The position numbers and the translations under genes were made by a program. A DNA stretch of 64,000 nt from Erythrobacter cryptus DSM 12079 (GTDB lineage Bacteria; Pseudomonadota; Alphaproteobacteria; Sphingomonadales; Sphingomonadaceae), in contig NZ_AUHC01000012.1 in the NCBI RefSeq assembly GCF_000422985.1, positions 39,480 to 103,479 on the forward strand, in the 5' to 3' direction. Of this stretch, positions 20,325-29,159 are shown piece after piece; the first letter of the stretch is position 1; each line of letters begins with the position of its first letter. A model generated the notes under the pieces. It did no database searches. It was not told the DNA's origin and was given only the letters and a program-made list of their open reading frames with translations.

Positions 20325-20706
20325 ACGCGCTGCGGCTCGAACAATGCTTCGTCCATCTCGGGCGCGGCGCCAGGGCCGAGGCTCAGCCCCCCTTTGATGG
20401 CATGGCCTGGTATGATGCCTACACGGCGCGCCATGCCGGGGACGGGGCCGAGGGGCGGCTGGTTTCGCAATACACCTTCACGCAGGACTGGGCATCCTGG
20501 GAGATGCACCCTGCGGGCGATGAAGTGGTGATCTGCACCCATGGCGCGATGGTGCTGGAGGAGAATATTTGATCAATCCGGCGGGCGTCTGGCACACCGC
20601 CGATATTGCTGCGAGCGCGACCGCGATCTTCATCACCGCCGGTGCGGGGACCCGGCACCGCCCGAGATCATCTGACGCGCTTGGCGCGCCTTCTGCGGCG
20701 CTTTGA
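20321..20706 (+). pseudogene. Broken cupin-domain gene (internal deletion plus frameshift)
   Basis: The first frame gives an N-terminal cupin part (QYTFTQDWASWEMHPAGDEV, then CTHGAMVLEEN) and stops at TGA 20570. From 20572 another frame continues with INPAGVWHTADIAASATAIF and ITAGAGTRHRPR, the expected C-terminal cupin strand and end. The middle strands that should join them (about 15-20 residues in cupins generally) are missing. This looks like a small deletion that also shifted the frame. The short 83-residue product would not fold as a cupin. A sequencing error alone would not explain the missing residues. Confidence 0.65.
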
Positions 20707-20754
20707 CGCTGCTTTGGCGTTGCTTTGACGTACCTTTGCCGCTGCTTTGCCGTT
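20700..20754. repeat. Five tandem 11-bp repeats beside parS
   Basis: Five consecutive 11-base units follow the pattern GCTTTGNCGNT: GCTTTGACGCT, GCTTTGGCGTT, GCTTTGACGTA, CCTTTGCCGCT, GCTTTGCCGTT. The period is close to one helical turn, so every unit faces the same side of the DNA. The array ends 8 bases before the parS palindrome and starts at the end of the broken cupin gene. Confidence 0.75.
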
Positions 20755-20762
20755 CAGGCGCA

Positions 20763-20778
20763 TGTTTCACGTGAAACA
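20763..20778. other. parS: parS centromere site (ParB-binding palindrome)
   Basis: TGTTTCACGTGAAACA is an exact 16-bp match to the bacterial chromosomal parS consensus TGTTNCACGTGAAACA, and the palindrome extends to 18 bp (A...T). It lies in the intergenic space between two convergent units. ParB loads at such sites and spreads; in Alphaproteobacteria they cluster near the replication origin. parA/parB are not in the window. Confidence 0.9.
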
Positions 20779-20815
20779 TCGCCCCCCGGCAGGGCGCGCC
20801 CGCGCCCCGGGCGCC

Positions 20816-22402
20816 CTAGCGCATCAGCCCGCCGATGAGGTTGCGCACGAAGCGCCCGACGATCGGCCCGGCCAGATCGCTGGCGATCGAGCCGGCCACC
20901 GAGGTGACGCCCGAGGCCACCGGATTGGCGCGCGACTTCTTGCCGGTGATCTTGCCTGCCGCCACCGCCGCCGCGCCGCCAAGCGCCACCTTGGCCCCCT
21001 GGCTCAGCGCCTTTTCCCATAGCCCCGGGCTGCGCCGCGCCCGCGCGCGCACCGCTTCCTCGCCCTGTTCCTCGACCTCGGCAGCGGTGGCCGCGGCATC
21101 GGCGGCCTTGGCGGCGAGCACCTCGGCGGCGCTCTCGCGGTCGACCCGCGTGTCATACTTGCCGGCGAGCGGGCTTACCGACTGGATGATCGCGCGCTCC
21201 TTGGGGGTCACCGGCCCGAGGCGCGAGCGCGGCGGCTTGATCAGGGTGCGCTGCACGATCGTGGGCGCGCCCTTTTCATCGAGCGTCGAGACCAGCGCCT
21301 CGCCCACCTTGAGCTCGGTGATCGCGGTGGCGACATCAAGATCGGGGTTGATGCGGAAGGTTTCTGCCGCGGCCTTGATCGCCCGCTGGTCGCGCGGGGT
21401 GAAGGCGCGCAGCGCGTGCTGCACCCGGTTGCCGAGCTGGCCGGCGATGCGCTCGGGGATGTCGATCGGGTTCTGGGTGACGAAATAGACCCCCACCCCC
21501 TTGGAACGGATCAGCCGCACCACCCGCTCGATCGTGTCCATCAGCGCCTTGGGCGGATCGTCGAACAAGAGGTGCGCCTCATCGAAAAAGAACACCAGGC
21601 GCGGCTTTTCCGGATCGCCAACCTCGGGCAGGCTTTCAAACAGTTCGGCAAGCAGCCACAGCAGGAAGGTGGCATAGAGCTTGGGGCTCTCCATCAGCTG
21701 GTCGGCCGCCAGCACGTTGATATAGCCGCGGCCCTGATCATCGCATTTGAGGAAATCGTCGATCTCGAGCGCGGGCTCGCCGAAGAAATTGCCCGCCCCT
21801 TGCGCCTCGAAACTCAACAGCTGGCGCTGGATCGAGCCGACCGAGGGCTTGGTGACATTGCCATACTTGCCCGAAAGCGCCGCGGCATTTTCGCTCGCCC
21901 ATTGCAGCAGCGCCTGGAGATCGGCAAAATCGAGCAGCAACAGCCCGTTGTCATCGGCGTGGCGGAAGATGATCTGGAGCACGCCTTCCTGGGTCTCGTT
22001 GAGATCGAGCAGGCGGGCGAGCAGCAGCGGGCCCATCTCGGACACCGTGGTGCGGATCGGGTGGCCCTGCTGGCCGAACAGATCCCAGAAGATCACCGGA
22101 TTGTCGGCATAGGCATAATCGGTGATGCCCAGCTCCTTGGCCCGCGCCTCGAGGCTGGCGGCGTGCTTGAAGCTGGGCGAGCCGGGCATGGCGATGCCCG
22201 AAAGATCGCCCTTCACATCAGCGACGAACACCGGCACCCCGGCGGCGGAAAAGCTTTCGGCAATGCTCTGGAGCGTCACCGTCTTGCCGGTGCCGGTCGC
22301 CCCGGCGATCAGCCCGTGGCGGTTGGCCCGGGCGAGGCTGAGCATCTGCCGCTCGCCATTGCCGCCCAGCCCGAGATAGATCGCGGTCTCGCTGTCACCC
22401 AT
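20816..22402 (-). CDS. HerA-like DUF853 ATPase
   Basis: A 528-aa P-loop ATPase of the FtsK-HerA superfamily (DUF853 group). Walker A is GATGTGKT near residue 35, Walker B is [13 protein letters not shown] near 285, and [17 protein letters not shown] gives the sensor/arginine-finger region. A C-terminal Ala/Gly-rich tail of about 100 residues ([20 protein letters not shown]) is weakly conserved and may contact membrane or DNA. Role unknown; the family is thought to remodel DNA or proteins. The ATG follows AGGGGG. Its stop is 38 bases from parS. Confidence 0.88.
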   Translation of the reverse strand: MGDSETAIYLGLGGNGERQMLSLARANRHGLIAGATGTGKTVTLQSIAESFSAAGVPVFVADVKGDLSGIAMPGSPSFKHAASLEARAKELGITDYAYADNPVIFWDLFGQQGHPIRTTVSEMGPLLLARLLDLNETQEGVLQIIFRHADDNGLLLLDFADLQALLQWASENAAALSGKYGNVTKPSVGSIQRQLLSFEAQGAGNFFGEPALEIDDFLKCDDQGRGYINVLAADQLMESPKLYATFLLWLLAELFESLPEVGDPEKPRLVFFFDEAHLLFDDPPKALMDTIERVVRLIRSKGVGVYFVTQNPIDIPERIAGQLGNRVQHALRAFTPRDQRAIKAAAETFRINPDLDVATAITELKVGEALVSTLDEKGAPTIVQRTLIKPPRSRLGPVTPKERAIIQSVSPLAGKYDTRVDRESAAEVLAAKAADAAATAAEVEEQGEEAVRARARRSPGLWEKALSQGAKVALGGAAAVAAGKITGKKSRANPVASGVTSVAGSIASDLAGPIVGRFVRNLIGGLMR

Positions 22403-22524
22403 GCGCGCCCCCTGATGTGGTCGGTTGTGTGGCCGGTTCGGCCCCTTGGCGCCGGTGTGGCAGGAGGCGGGCGGCGCGGTCAAGTTCTCGACAGCGGCGC
22501 GGCTTTGGGCCAAGGCTTGGCGCC

Positions 22525-24372
22525 ATGGGTCACTCCGCGCCTTTCGTGCTGCTCGACGATGCCCGCCCCGCTTCGGCGGCGGCCGATGCCTTGCTTTATG
22601 AAGCGCCGACAGAGGTGTTCCGCGCCAGCCATCCTGAGGAAGTGGAAGCCGTGCTCGCCGCGGCCGAGGCGGCGCTCCGCGGGGCCGGGGCCGCAGCGGC
22701 GCTCGCCGGTTACATCGCCTATGAGGCGGGCCTCGCGCTCGAGCCGCGGCTTGCCCCGCTCGCCGCGGCGCGCGCCGGGGCGGCCGGGCCGCTGGTGTGG
22801 CTCGGCCTCTTTGCCGCGCCGCGCGCGATCCCCGCGCCCGAGGTGCCCGCCTTCCTCGCCGCGCGCGCCGGCGGGCCGGGCAGCATCGGCCCGCTCACCC
22901 CGCAGCTTTCCCCCGGGGGCTATGGTGAGGCCTTTGCCGCGCTGAAGGCGGCGATCCACGCGGGCGATATCTATCAGGCCAATCTCACCTATGCCCTGGC
23001 CGGCAGCTTCCGCGGCGATCCGCTGGCGATCTATGCCGCGCTGCGCGCCGCCGCCGGGGCGGGCTATGGCGGGCTGGTGTTCGACGGGGCGCATTGGCTC
23101 TTGAGCTTCTCGCCCGAGTTGTTCTTTGCGCTTCAGGGCGATGGGGTGAAGGTCAAGCCGATGAAGGGCACCCGCCCGCGCCCGGCCGATCCTGCCGCCG
23201 CGCCCGAGGCCGATGCCGCCATGGCTGCCGAGCTTGCCGCCTCGGCCAAGGACCGGGCCGAGAACCTCATGATCGTCGATCTCATGCGCAACGATCTTGC
23301 CCGCGTGGCCGAGCCGGGCAGCGTCGTGGTGGAAGCCCCCTTTGCCATCGAGACCTATCCCACCGTGCACCAGATGGTCTCCACCGTGCGCGCGCGCCTT
23401 GCCCCCGGGCGCGGGGCAATGGATCTGGTCAAGGCGCTGTTTCCCTGCGGCTCGATCACCGGCGCGCCCAAGATCAGGGCGATGGAACTGCTCGTGCAGG
23501 CCGAGCGTGATGCCCGCGGGGCCTATTGCGGGGCGATCGGGCGGATCGATGCGCCCGACGAAGCCGGCCTCTCCCGCGCCGCCTTCAACGTCGCCATCCG
23601 CACCTTGCGCCTGACCCCGATCGAGAACGGCCAGGGCCGGGCGGTGCTCGGGGTCGGCTCGGCGGTGGTGGCCGACAGCGAAGCCATGGCCGAGCGGCGC
23701 GAATGCGAGGTCAAGGCCGGCTTTGTCCGCCGCGCCGGGCCTGAGCACAGCGCTCCGGCCTTCGATCTCATCGAGACCATGCGCTTTGCGCCCGAGCACG
23801 GCATCGCCCTGCTCGAGGCGCATCTGGCGCGGATGAAGGCGAGCGCCGCCGCGCTCGGCTTTGCCTTCGATCGCCACGCCCTGCGCAACCAGATCCAGGC
23901 GCTGTGCTTCGAACTCGAGGCCCCGGCGATGGTGCGCCTGCTGCTGGCGCGCAGCGGCGCGGTGACGATCGAGACCGGGCCGCTGCCCGCGCCGCTCACC
24001 GAGCCGGTGCGCGTGGCGGCGCTGCCCCATCCGCTCGATCCGGGCGATTGGCGCCTTGCCCACAAGACCAGCGAGCGCGGCTTTTACGAAGACGCGCTGG
24101 CCGCGGCGCGGCTGCTGGGGGCGGATGAGGCGCTGCTGGTGCGCGGCGATGGGCTGGTGACCGAAGGCAGCTGGACGAGCCTGTTTGCCCAAGGGTCGGA
24201 CGGCGTGCTCCTCACCCCGCCGGCAAGCCTTGGCCTTCTGCCCGGGGTGCTGCGCGGCCACTTGCTGGGCGAGGGCCGGGCGCGCGAGGCGGCGCTCACC
24301 CTGGCCGATCTCGAGAGCGGCTTTTTCATCGGCAATGCCCTGCGCGGGCTGATGCGCGCGGTGCTGGTGTGA
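22525..24372 (+). CDS. pabBC: Aminodeoxychorismate synthase component I / aminodeoxychorismate lyase fusion
   Basis: A 615-aa two-domain enzyme making 4-aminobenzoate for folate. Residues 1 to about 410 are PabB (chorismate-binding fold: [45 protein letters not shown]), which aminates chorismate using ammonia from PabA encoded elsewhere. Residues from about 415 to the end are PabC, a PLP lyase releasing pyruvate: LIETMRF, catalytic Lys in LAHKTSERG, and [12 protein letters not shown]. Such fusions occur in sphingomonads and other bacteria. It is the first gene of a tight unit with an RluA-type pseudouridine synthase gene (GTGA overlap) and arfB. Confidence 0.93.
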   Translation: MGHSAPFVLLDDARPASAAADALLYEAPTEVFRASHPEEVEAVLAAAEAALRGAGAAAALAGYIAYEAGLALEPRLAPLAAARAGAAGPLVWLGLFAAPRAIPAPEVPAFLAARAGGPGSIGPLTPQLSPGGYGEAFAALKAAIHAGDIYQANLTYALAGSFRGDPLAIYAALRAAAGAGYGGLVFDGAHWLLSFSPELFFALQGDGVKVKPMKGTRPRPADPAAAPEADAAMAAELAASAKDRAENLMIVDLMRNDLARVAEPGSVVVEAPFAIETYPTVHQMVSTVRARLAPGRGAMDLVKALFPCGSITGAPKIRAMELLVQAERDARGAYCGAIGRIDAPDEAGLSRAAFNVAIRTLRLTPIENGQGRAVLGVGSAVVADSEAMAERRECEVKAGFVRRAGPEHSAPAFDLIETMRFAPEHGIALLEAHLARMKASAAALGFAFDRHALRNQIQALCFELEAPAMVRLLLARSGAVTIETGPLPAPLTEPVRVAALPHPLDPGDWRLAHKTSERGFYEDALAAARLLGADEALLVRGDGLVTEGSWTSLFAQGSDGVLLTPPASLGLLPGVLRGHLLGEGRAREAALTLADLESGFFIGNALRGLMRAVLV

Positions 24373-25028
24373 GCCTGCCGATCCTGTTCGAGGATGGCGA
24401 GGCGCTGGTGATCGACAAGCCCGCCGGCCTGCCGATCAGCCCCCCGCGCCGCGGCGGGCCGAGCCTCGAGGATCACCTTGATGCCCTGCGCCTGGGCTTC
24501 CAGCGCCGCCCGGCGGCGGTGCACCGGCTCGACACCGATACCTCGGGCTGCCTCCTGCTGGCGCGCAATCCCAAGGCGCTCGCGCGGCTTTCCCGCGCGT
24601 TTGAAGCGCGGCAGGTGGACAAGACCTATCTTGCCATCCTTGCCGGCCATCCGCCGGGCCGCAGCGGCACGATCGCGCTGGCGCTGGCCAAGATCAGTTC
24701 GGCAGACAAGGGCTGGCGGATGATCGCGGCGCGGCGCGGCAAGCCGGCGGTCACGCATTGGGAGCTGGTGGAGACGCTCGGCCCCCATGCGCTCATCCGC
24801 CTGCGCCCCGAAACCGGGCGCACCCACCAGCTGCGCATCCATGCCTTGAAGGGCCTCGGCGCGCCGCTCTTGGGCGATCCCATCTATGGCGCCGGGCCGG
24901 TTGCCGGCGCGCGCCGCACCATGCTCCATGCCGAGAGCCTCACCGTCACGCGCTCGGGCAAGCCCCCGATTGCCGCGCGCGCGCCGCTGCCCGCGGATTT
25001 CCTCGCGCTAGGGGCGAAGGATGGATGA
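24369..25028 (+). CDS. RluA-family pseudouridine synthase
   Basis: A 219-aa RNA-modifying enzyme. The catalytic motif HRLDTDTSG (about residues 51-59) contains the nucleophilic Asp. TGRTHQLRIH and PLLGDPIYG are the other family motifs. It has no S4 RNA-binding domain, so it is a short RluA type acting on rRNA or tRNA; which site is unclear. The GTG start overlaps the TGA of the PabBC gene (GTGA), indicating translational coupling. Its own stop overlaps the next gene by 8 bases. Confidence 0.9.
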   Translation: MSLPILFEDGEALVIDKPAGLPISPPRRGGPSLEDHLDALRLGFQRRPAAVHRLDTDTSGCLLLARNPKALARLSRAFEARQVDKTYLAILAGHPPGRSGTIALALAKISSADKGWRMIAARRGKPAVTHWELVETLGPHALIRLRPETGRTHQLRIHALKGLGAPLLGDPIYGAGPVAGARRTMLHAESLTVTRSGKPPIAARAPLPADFLALGAKDG

Positions 25029-25440
25029 GGAACCGCTGATCGACCGCGCTCTGCGGCTGGCGCGCGAGAGCTTTCTCGCCGGTTCCGGCCCCGGCGGGCA
25101 GAACGCAAACAAGGTGGCAACCGAGGTCGAACTGCGCGTCAATGTGTTTGCCCTCGGCCTTGGCCCGCCGGTGCTGGCGCGGCTCAGGGCGCTGGCGGGA
25201 TCGAAGCTTGCGGGCAATGGCGATCTCATCATCACCTCCAGGGCCCACCGCACCCAGGACGCCAACCGGGCGGATGCCCGCGCCAAGCTTGCCGCGCTGC
25301 TCGAGGCGGCCGCGCGTCAGCCGAGGCGGCGGGCCAGGACGCGGCTCAACCGCGTGGGCAAGACCGAGCGGCTCAAGGCCAAGAAGGCGCGCGGCGCGGT
25401 GAAGGCCGGACGCGGGCGGCCGAGCGCGGCGGACTGGTGA
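25021..25440 (+). CDS. arfB: Alternative ribosome-rescue factor ArfB (release-factor-like hydrolase)
   Basis: A 139-aa peptidyl-tRNA hydrolase that frees ribosomes stalled on mRNAs lacking a stop codon. The release-factor GGQ motif is in GSGPGGQNANKV at residues 22-33. The C-terminal tail is strongly basic (RQPRRRARTRLNRVGK, then KAKKARG), as needed to enter the empty mRNA channel. Length matches the family. It overlaps the end of the pseudouridine synthase gene by 8 bases, so it depends on upstream translation. Confidence 0.94.
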   Translation: MDEEPLIDRALRLARESFLAGSGPGGQNANKVATEVELRVNVFALGLGPPVLARLRALAGSKLAGNGDLIITSRAHRTQDANRADARAKLAALLEAAARQPRRRARTRLNRVGKTERLKAKKARGAVKAGRGRPSAADW

Positions 25441-25446
25441 GCCGCC

Positions 25447-25476
25447 TTGACTTTTCCCGGTGAATCGCCCAATGGC
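25447..25476 (+). promoter_or_regulatory. Possible promoter for rpmG
   Basis: TTGACT right after the arfB stop is a good -35 match. The -10 region about 17 bases on (CCAATGG) is poor. The placement, about 130 bases before the rpmG start, fits a separate promoter for this ribosomal gene. Low certainty. Confidence 0.25.
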
Positions 25477-25578
25477 GCCCCGTGTGCGGCGGGCCGGGCC
25501 ATCCGGGCGCGCCGCGCTTTGCTTTTCACGCCCTGCGAACCGCAAGCGCCGGGCCGATCCAGTTGACAGGAACCCGCC

Positions 25579-25746
25579 ATGGCGAAGCCCACCACCGTCA
25601 AGATCCGCCTCGTCTCGAGCGAGGGCACCGGCTTCTTCTATGTGACCAAGAAGAACCCGCGCAACATCACCGAGAAGCTGAGCTTCCGCAAGTATGATCC
25701 GGTGGCGCGCAAGCATGTCGAGTTCAAGGAAGCCAAGATCAAGTAA
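25579..25746 (+). CDS. rpmG: 50S ribosomal protein L33
   Basis: A 55-aa ribosomal protein. The sequence begins [20 protein letters not shown] and continues YVTKKNPRN and [20 protein letters not shown], which is L33. It has no cysteine, so it is the zinc-free (C-minus) form common in Alphaproteobacteria. AGGAA lies 6 bases before the ATG. It stands alone between arfB and lolA. Confidence 0.96.
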   Translation: MAKPTTVKIRLVSSEGTGFFYVTKKNPRNITEKLSFRKYDPVARKHVEFKEAKIK

Positions 25747-25828
25747 GGCTTCGCGCGCGCCTGCCAGTGCCGGGGGCGGGCGCACAAATTCATCGACAGT
25801 TCAAGCCCGCCGCCCTACCGACCGGGGC

Positions 25829-26497
25829 ATGATCACGATTTCCCGCACCGCCCGCTTGGCGCTCGTCAGCCTTGGCGCCGGGGTGCTCGCGCTCGGGCTT
25901 TCCCCCGCGCCTGCCGCCCCGCTCACCCCGCCCGCTGCTGCCCAGGCGCAGGGCGATCTTGACCGCGTGGTGGCCGCGCTGCGCGCGATCACCACCATGC
26001 GGGCCGACTTCACCCAGACCGACCGCCAGGGCAACACCCTGCGCGGGGTGATGACGCTCAAGCGCCCGGGCAAGATCCGCTTCGACTATGGCAAGGATGC
26101 CGATTTCCTCGTCGTCTCCAACGGCAAGTCGCTCTATGTCGTCGATTACGAGGTGAACCAGGTGGAACGCTGGCCGATCGGCAATTCGCCGCTCGGGGCG
26201 CTGTTCGATCCCGACAAGGACGTCAAGCGCTATGGCAAGCTGGTGCCCACCGGCAATCCCGATGTGCTGAGCGTCGAGGTGCGCGATCCCAAGAAGCCCG
26301 AATTCGGGATGATCAACCTCATCTTCGTGCGCAATCCGGCCGCGCCCGGCGGCTTGCAGCTCACCCATTGGGTGGCGCTCGATGCCCAGAACAACCGCAC
26401 CCGGGTGCAGCTGTCAAACCAGCGCTATGGGGTGGCGGTGGATGATGCCACCTTCACCTTCCGCGATCCGCGCCGCACCCCTCGCCGCCCCGGTTGA
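25829..26497 (+). CDS. lolA: Outer-membrane lipoprotein carrier LolA
   Basis: A 222-aa periplasmic chaperone that ferries lipoproteins from LolCDE to the outer membrane. A signal peptide spans about residues 1-40 (ALVSLGAGVLALGLSPAPAA). The mature part has the LolA pattern: ITTMRADFTQTDRQGN, then RGVMTLKRPGKIRFDYG and a second-half strand series ending TFTFRDPRR. The ATG used gives a proper signal peptide, whereas the open frame upstream does not. In related genomes it is often near ftsK; here ftsK is 18 kb away. Confidence 0.9.
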   Translation: MITISRTARLALVSLGAGVLALGLSPAPAAPLTPPAAAQAQGDLDRVVAALRAITTMRADFTQTDRQGNTLRGVMTLKRPGKIRFDYGKDADFLVVSNGKSLYVVDYEVNQVERWPIGNSPLGALFDPDKDVKRYGKLVPTGNPDVLSVEVRDPKKPEFGMINLIFVRNPAAPGGLQLTHWVALDAQNNRTRVQLSNQRYGVAVDDATFTFRDPRRTPRRPG

Positions 26498-26690
26498 ACC
26501 GGGCAGATGCGCGCGCTGCCATCGACGAACGGTTGTATGGAAACGACAGGAATCGATCCGCGTTCATCTGAATGAAAGCCTCCAGCGGCTAATCATTCGC
26601 AACAAGGCGGGCCGAAGGGCGGTTTCCCCCCCTGTTGCCCACCCTTCCTGAAGGGCCTGCCTTGCACAAGCGTGACGAACGCTCCACGGA
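26498..26690. other. Intergenic region after lolA with small inverted repeats
   Basis: No credible ORF. Two short inverted repeats are visible: TTCAT-ctga-ATGAA and, overlapping it, GAATGA...TCATTC, near 26561-26600. The region is noticeably less G+C-rich than its surroundings and is closed by a strong terminator. It may be only a long 3' untranslated region of lolA, or the body of a small RNA. Confidence 0.35.
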
Positions 26691-26727
26691 AACCCTCGAC
26701 CCATCGCCCCCGGGTCGAGGGTTTTTT
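26691..26727 (+). terminator. Strong intrinsic terminator downstream of lolA
   Basis: A perfect 12-bp stem (AACCCTCGACCC / GGGTCGAGGGTT) with a 9-base loop is followed directly by more T residues, giving an unbroken run of six. It is the clearest intrinsic terminator in the window. It faces the convergent alkaline phosphatase gene. Confidence 0.9.
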
Positions 26728-26795
26728 GCTGGGCGGCAGGGGAGCGACCGGCGGGCGCGCCGCGCGCTCCCGCGCCGCCAGCCCGCGCCGCCGGC

Positions 26796-28265
26796 CTATT
26801 CGGCCCAGCCCAGCGCCTTGCGGATGATGGTGTGGATGAGGTTCTGCTCGATCACCCCGCGCACCGCCTCGGCCCCCGGGCCGGTGGCAAACAGCGCCAC
26901 GTCCTCGCCCCCGTGGGTCTCGCTGGCGAGCGGCACGGTGGCCTGCTGGCGCGCGGCCAGCCCGGTCATCGGCAGCGGGCGGCCATGTTCGCCATCGCCA
27001 TCGCCATCCGCATCGCCGACAATCGCCCCCGGGCCATTGGCATAGCCCAGCGTGGCATAGGGCTTGCCGTCGGCGGCGAGCAGCGGCGAGGCGCCATCCC
27101 CGCCATCCTCGCCGGTGCCCTTGGGCGGCACCACCAGGCCGAGGATGTCGTTGCCGCGCCGCGGATAGCCGGCGATGGTGAAGACATGGCTGTGATCGGC
27201 GGTGACGAGGATCAGCGTCTCGGCCGGATCGGTGTGCTCCACCGCCCATTGCACCGCGCGGGCAAACTCCACCGTCTCTTCCAGCGCATAGCCCGCCTGC
27301 CCGGCGTGGTGGGCATGATCGATCCGCCCGCCTTCGACCATCAGGAAGAAGCCATCGGGATCGCGCTCGAGCCGCGCGATCGCCGCGGCGGCCATATCGG
27401 TCAGGGTCGGCTCGGGCGAATCGGGCTTGCGCTCGGCCATGAAGCTCATGTGGCTGGGGTGGAACAGGCCGAGCAGAGGCTTGTCGAGCGGTGCGGCCTG
27501 AAGCGCGGCGGCATCGCGCACCACCACCCCGCCGCGGCGGGCCGCCCAGGCGCCGGGCAGATCGGCCCCGGCCTCGCCCCGGCGTCCGGCCGGGTCCTTG
27601 TCCTTGCCATACATCACCGCCGCCCCGCCGCCGAGCGCAACATCGAATTCGGCCTCGGCGAGCTGGACGGCGATATCCTTGCAGCCCAGCCCGCGCTGGT
27701 CGGCGGGAATGGCAGTGTCGCTCTCCCAGTCGCGATCGGCGCTGCGGGCATAGACCGCCGCGGGCGTCGCATGGGTGAGGCGGGTGGTGGTGACGATCCC
27801 GAGCGCGAGGCCGCGGCGCTTGACCTCCTCGCCGAGCAGCGGCAGCGGATGGGCAAGCGCATCGCGGCACACGCCCTTTTCCGCCTCCGGCCCGATGCCG
27901 AGCACGCCGATGCGGGTCTTGACCCCGGTGTTCATCGCGCTCGCGGTGCCGGCGCTGTCGGGCACCTGGGCATTGGTGTTGTAGGTCTTGACCAGCGCGA
28001 CATTGCCGAAGCGTTCAAAGCTCAGGCTGTTCTCCTCGCCGCTCTCGCCGCGCTTCTGCCCGTCATAGATGCGCGCCGCGGTGATGGTGGAAATGCCCAT
28101 GCCATCGCCGATGAACAGGATCACGTTCTTCGCCCGCGGCCGTTCGGGCCGGGCTTCGGGGGTGGCCGCAGCCGGGGCGGCGGCACCTTCGGCAAGCACC
28201 GGGGCGGCAGGGGCGATGAGAGCGCTTGTGGCAAGCAGCAGCGCGGCAATGAGGCGGCGGGGCAT
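26796..28265 (-). CDS. phoA: Periplasmic alkaline phosphatase
   Basis: A 489-aa metallo-phosphomonoesterase freeing phosphate in the periplasm. Signal peptide MPRRLIAALLLATSALIAPA. Metal and catalytic motifs: VILFIGDGMG (Asp, about 49-58), nucleophile Ser in DSAGTASAM (about 103), GGRIDHAHHAG (Asp/His pair), TADHSH (Asp-His) and a final ETHGGEDV (His). Length fits the PhoA family. An unusual acidic insert, DADGDGDGE, lies about 60 residues before the last His. A possible PHO box lies upstream, which fits pstS being in the same window. Confidence 0.93.
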   Translation of the reverse strand: MPRRLIAALLLATSALIAPAAPVLAEGAAAPAAATPEARPERPRAKNVILFIGDGMGISTITAARIYDGQKRGESGEENSLSFERFGNVALVKTYNTNAQVPDSAGTASAMNTGVKTRIGVLGIGPEAEKGVCRDALAHPLPLLGEEVKRRGLALGIVTTTRLTHATPAAVYARSADRDWESDTAIPADQRGLGCKDIAVQLAEAEFDVALGGGAAVMYGKDKDPAGRRGEAGADLPGAWAARRGGVVVRDAAALQAAPLDKPLLGLFHPSHMSFMAERKPDSPEPTLTDMAAAAIARLERDPDGFFLMVEGGRIDHAHHAGQAGYALEETVEFARAVQWAVEHTDPAETLILVTADHSHVFTIAGYPRRGNDILGLVVPPKGTGEDGGDGASPLLAADGKPYATLGYANGPGAIVGDADGDGDGEHGRPLPMTGLAARQQATVPLASETHGGEDVALFATGPGAEAVRGVIEQNLIHTIIRKALGWAE

Positions 28266-28314
28266 GGCAAGATTCTCCCTTGGCAGGCGCCTCGACGCCC
28301 TATCCGCTCCAATT

Positions 28315-28332
28315 GCGTCAATAAAGTGAAAG
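28315..28332 (-). promoter_or_regulatory. Possible PHO box upstream of alkaline phosphatase
   Basis: On the minus strand CTTTCAC-TTTA-TTGACGC has the PhoB-box layout of two 7-mers 11 bases apart with an AT-rich spacer. The first half matches CTGTCAT at five of seven positions, the second at three. It lies about 50-67 bases before the start codon. Functionally plausible, weak as sequence. Confidence 0.3.
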
Positions 28333-28370
28333 GTGGAAAGATCGCCCCAAGCCCCCTAAGTGCTCGCGCC

Positions 28371-29159
28371 ATGCTCAGCATCGCCACCTGGAACATCAAT
28401 TCGGTCCGCCTGCGGCTGGGCCTTGTTGAACATTTCCTGCGCTCCCACGCGCCCGACATCCTGTGCCTGCAGGAGATCAAGTGCGAGAGCCACCTCTTTC
28501 CCGCCGAGGCGCTCGCGGCGCTCGGCTATGTCCACCAGGTGGTGAGCGGGCAGAAGGGCTATCACGGGGTGGCAACGCTTGCCCGCGTGCCGATCCGCGA
28601 GGCCGCCCGCCACGATTGGCAGGCCAATGGCGAGGCGCGCCACATCGGCGTCGAGGTGGTGGGGCGCGATGTGTGGCTGGAAAATGTCTATGTCCCCGCC
28701 GGGGGCGATGTGCCCGACCGCGCGCTCAATCCCAAGTTCGGCCAGAAGCTCGATTTCCTCGGCCGCATGACCCGCTGGGCCGAGAGGCTCGACCGCCCGA
28801 CGCTGCTGGTCGGCGATTTCAACATCGCCCCGCTTGAATGCGACGTGTGGAGCCACAAGCAATTGCTCAAGGTGGTGAGCCACACCCCGATCGAGGTCGA
28901 AACCCTCGCCCGCCTGCGGGATGCCCATGGCTGGGTCGATCTCGGGCGCACCCATATCCCCGCGCCGCAGCGCTACTATTCCTGGTGGAGCTACCGCAAT
29001 CCCGGCTGGCGTGAGAACGACAAGGGGCGGCGGCTCGATCACATGTGGGCCTCGCCCGCGCTCGCCGGGCAGGCGCGCGCGCACCGGGTGATCGAGGAGG
29101 CGCGCGCCTGGGAGCAGCCTTCCGATCATGTCCCGCTGATCACGGAGCTTGATCTCTGA
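28371..29159 (+). CDS. xthA: Exodeoxyribonuclease III
   Basis: A 262-aa AP endonuclease/3'-5' exonuclease of base-excision repair. Family motifs run in order: ATWNINSVRLR, CLQEIKCES (metal-binding Glu), GYHGVATLAR, NVYVPAGGD, VGDFNIAPLECDVW (catalytic Asp/Asn), SWWSYRN, RRLDHMWAS and SDHVPLI (catalytic His). Length is standard. The ATG fits the conserved N-terminus; the frame is open upstream only as the antisense of phoA. It overlaps ribA by 4 bases. Confidence 0.95.
   Translation: MLSIATWNINSVRLRLGLVEHFLRSHAPDILCLQEIKCESHLFPAEALAALGYVHQVVSGQKGYHGVATLARVPIREAARHDWQANGEARHIGVEVVGRDVWLENVYVPAGGDVPDRALNPKFGQKLDFLGRMTRWAERLDRPTLLVGDFNIAPLECDVWSHKQLLKVVSHTPIEVETLARLRDAHGWVDLGRTHIPAPQRYYSWWSYRNPGWRENDKGRRLDHMWASPALAGQARAHRVIEEARAWEQPSDHVPLITELDL

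Noticed and set aside
20747..21022. Short plus-strand frame beginning ...MFHVKH over the parS site
   Set aside because: The MFHVKH string is just the parS palindrome translated; the rest is antisense of the HerA-like gene.
26593..27870. Minus-strand open frame overlapping the phoA 3' half and the terminator
   Set aside because: Wrong frame relative to phoA and it reads across the strong terminator; composition is Arg/Gly/Ala noise.
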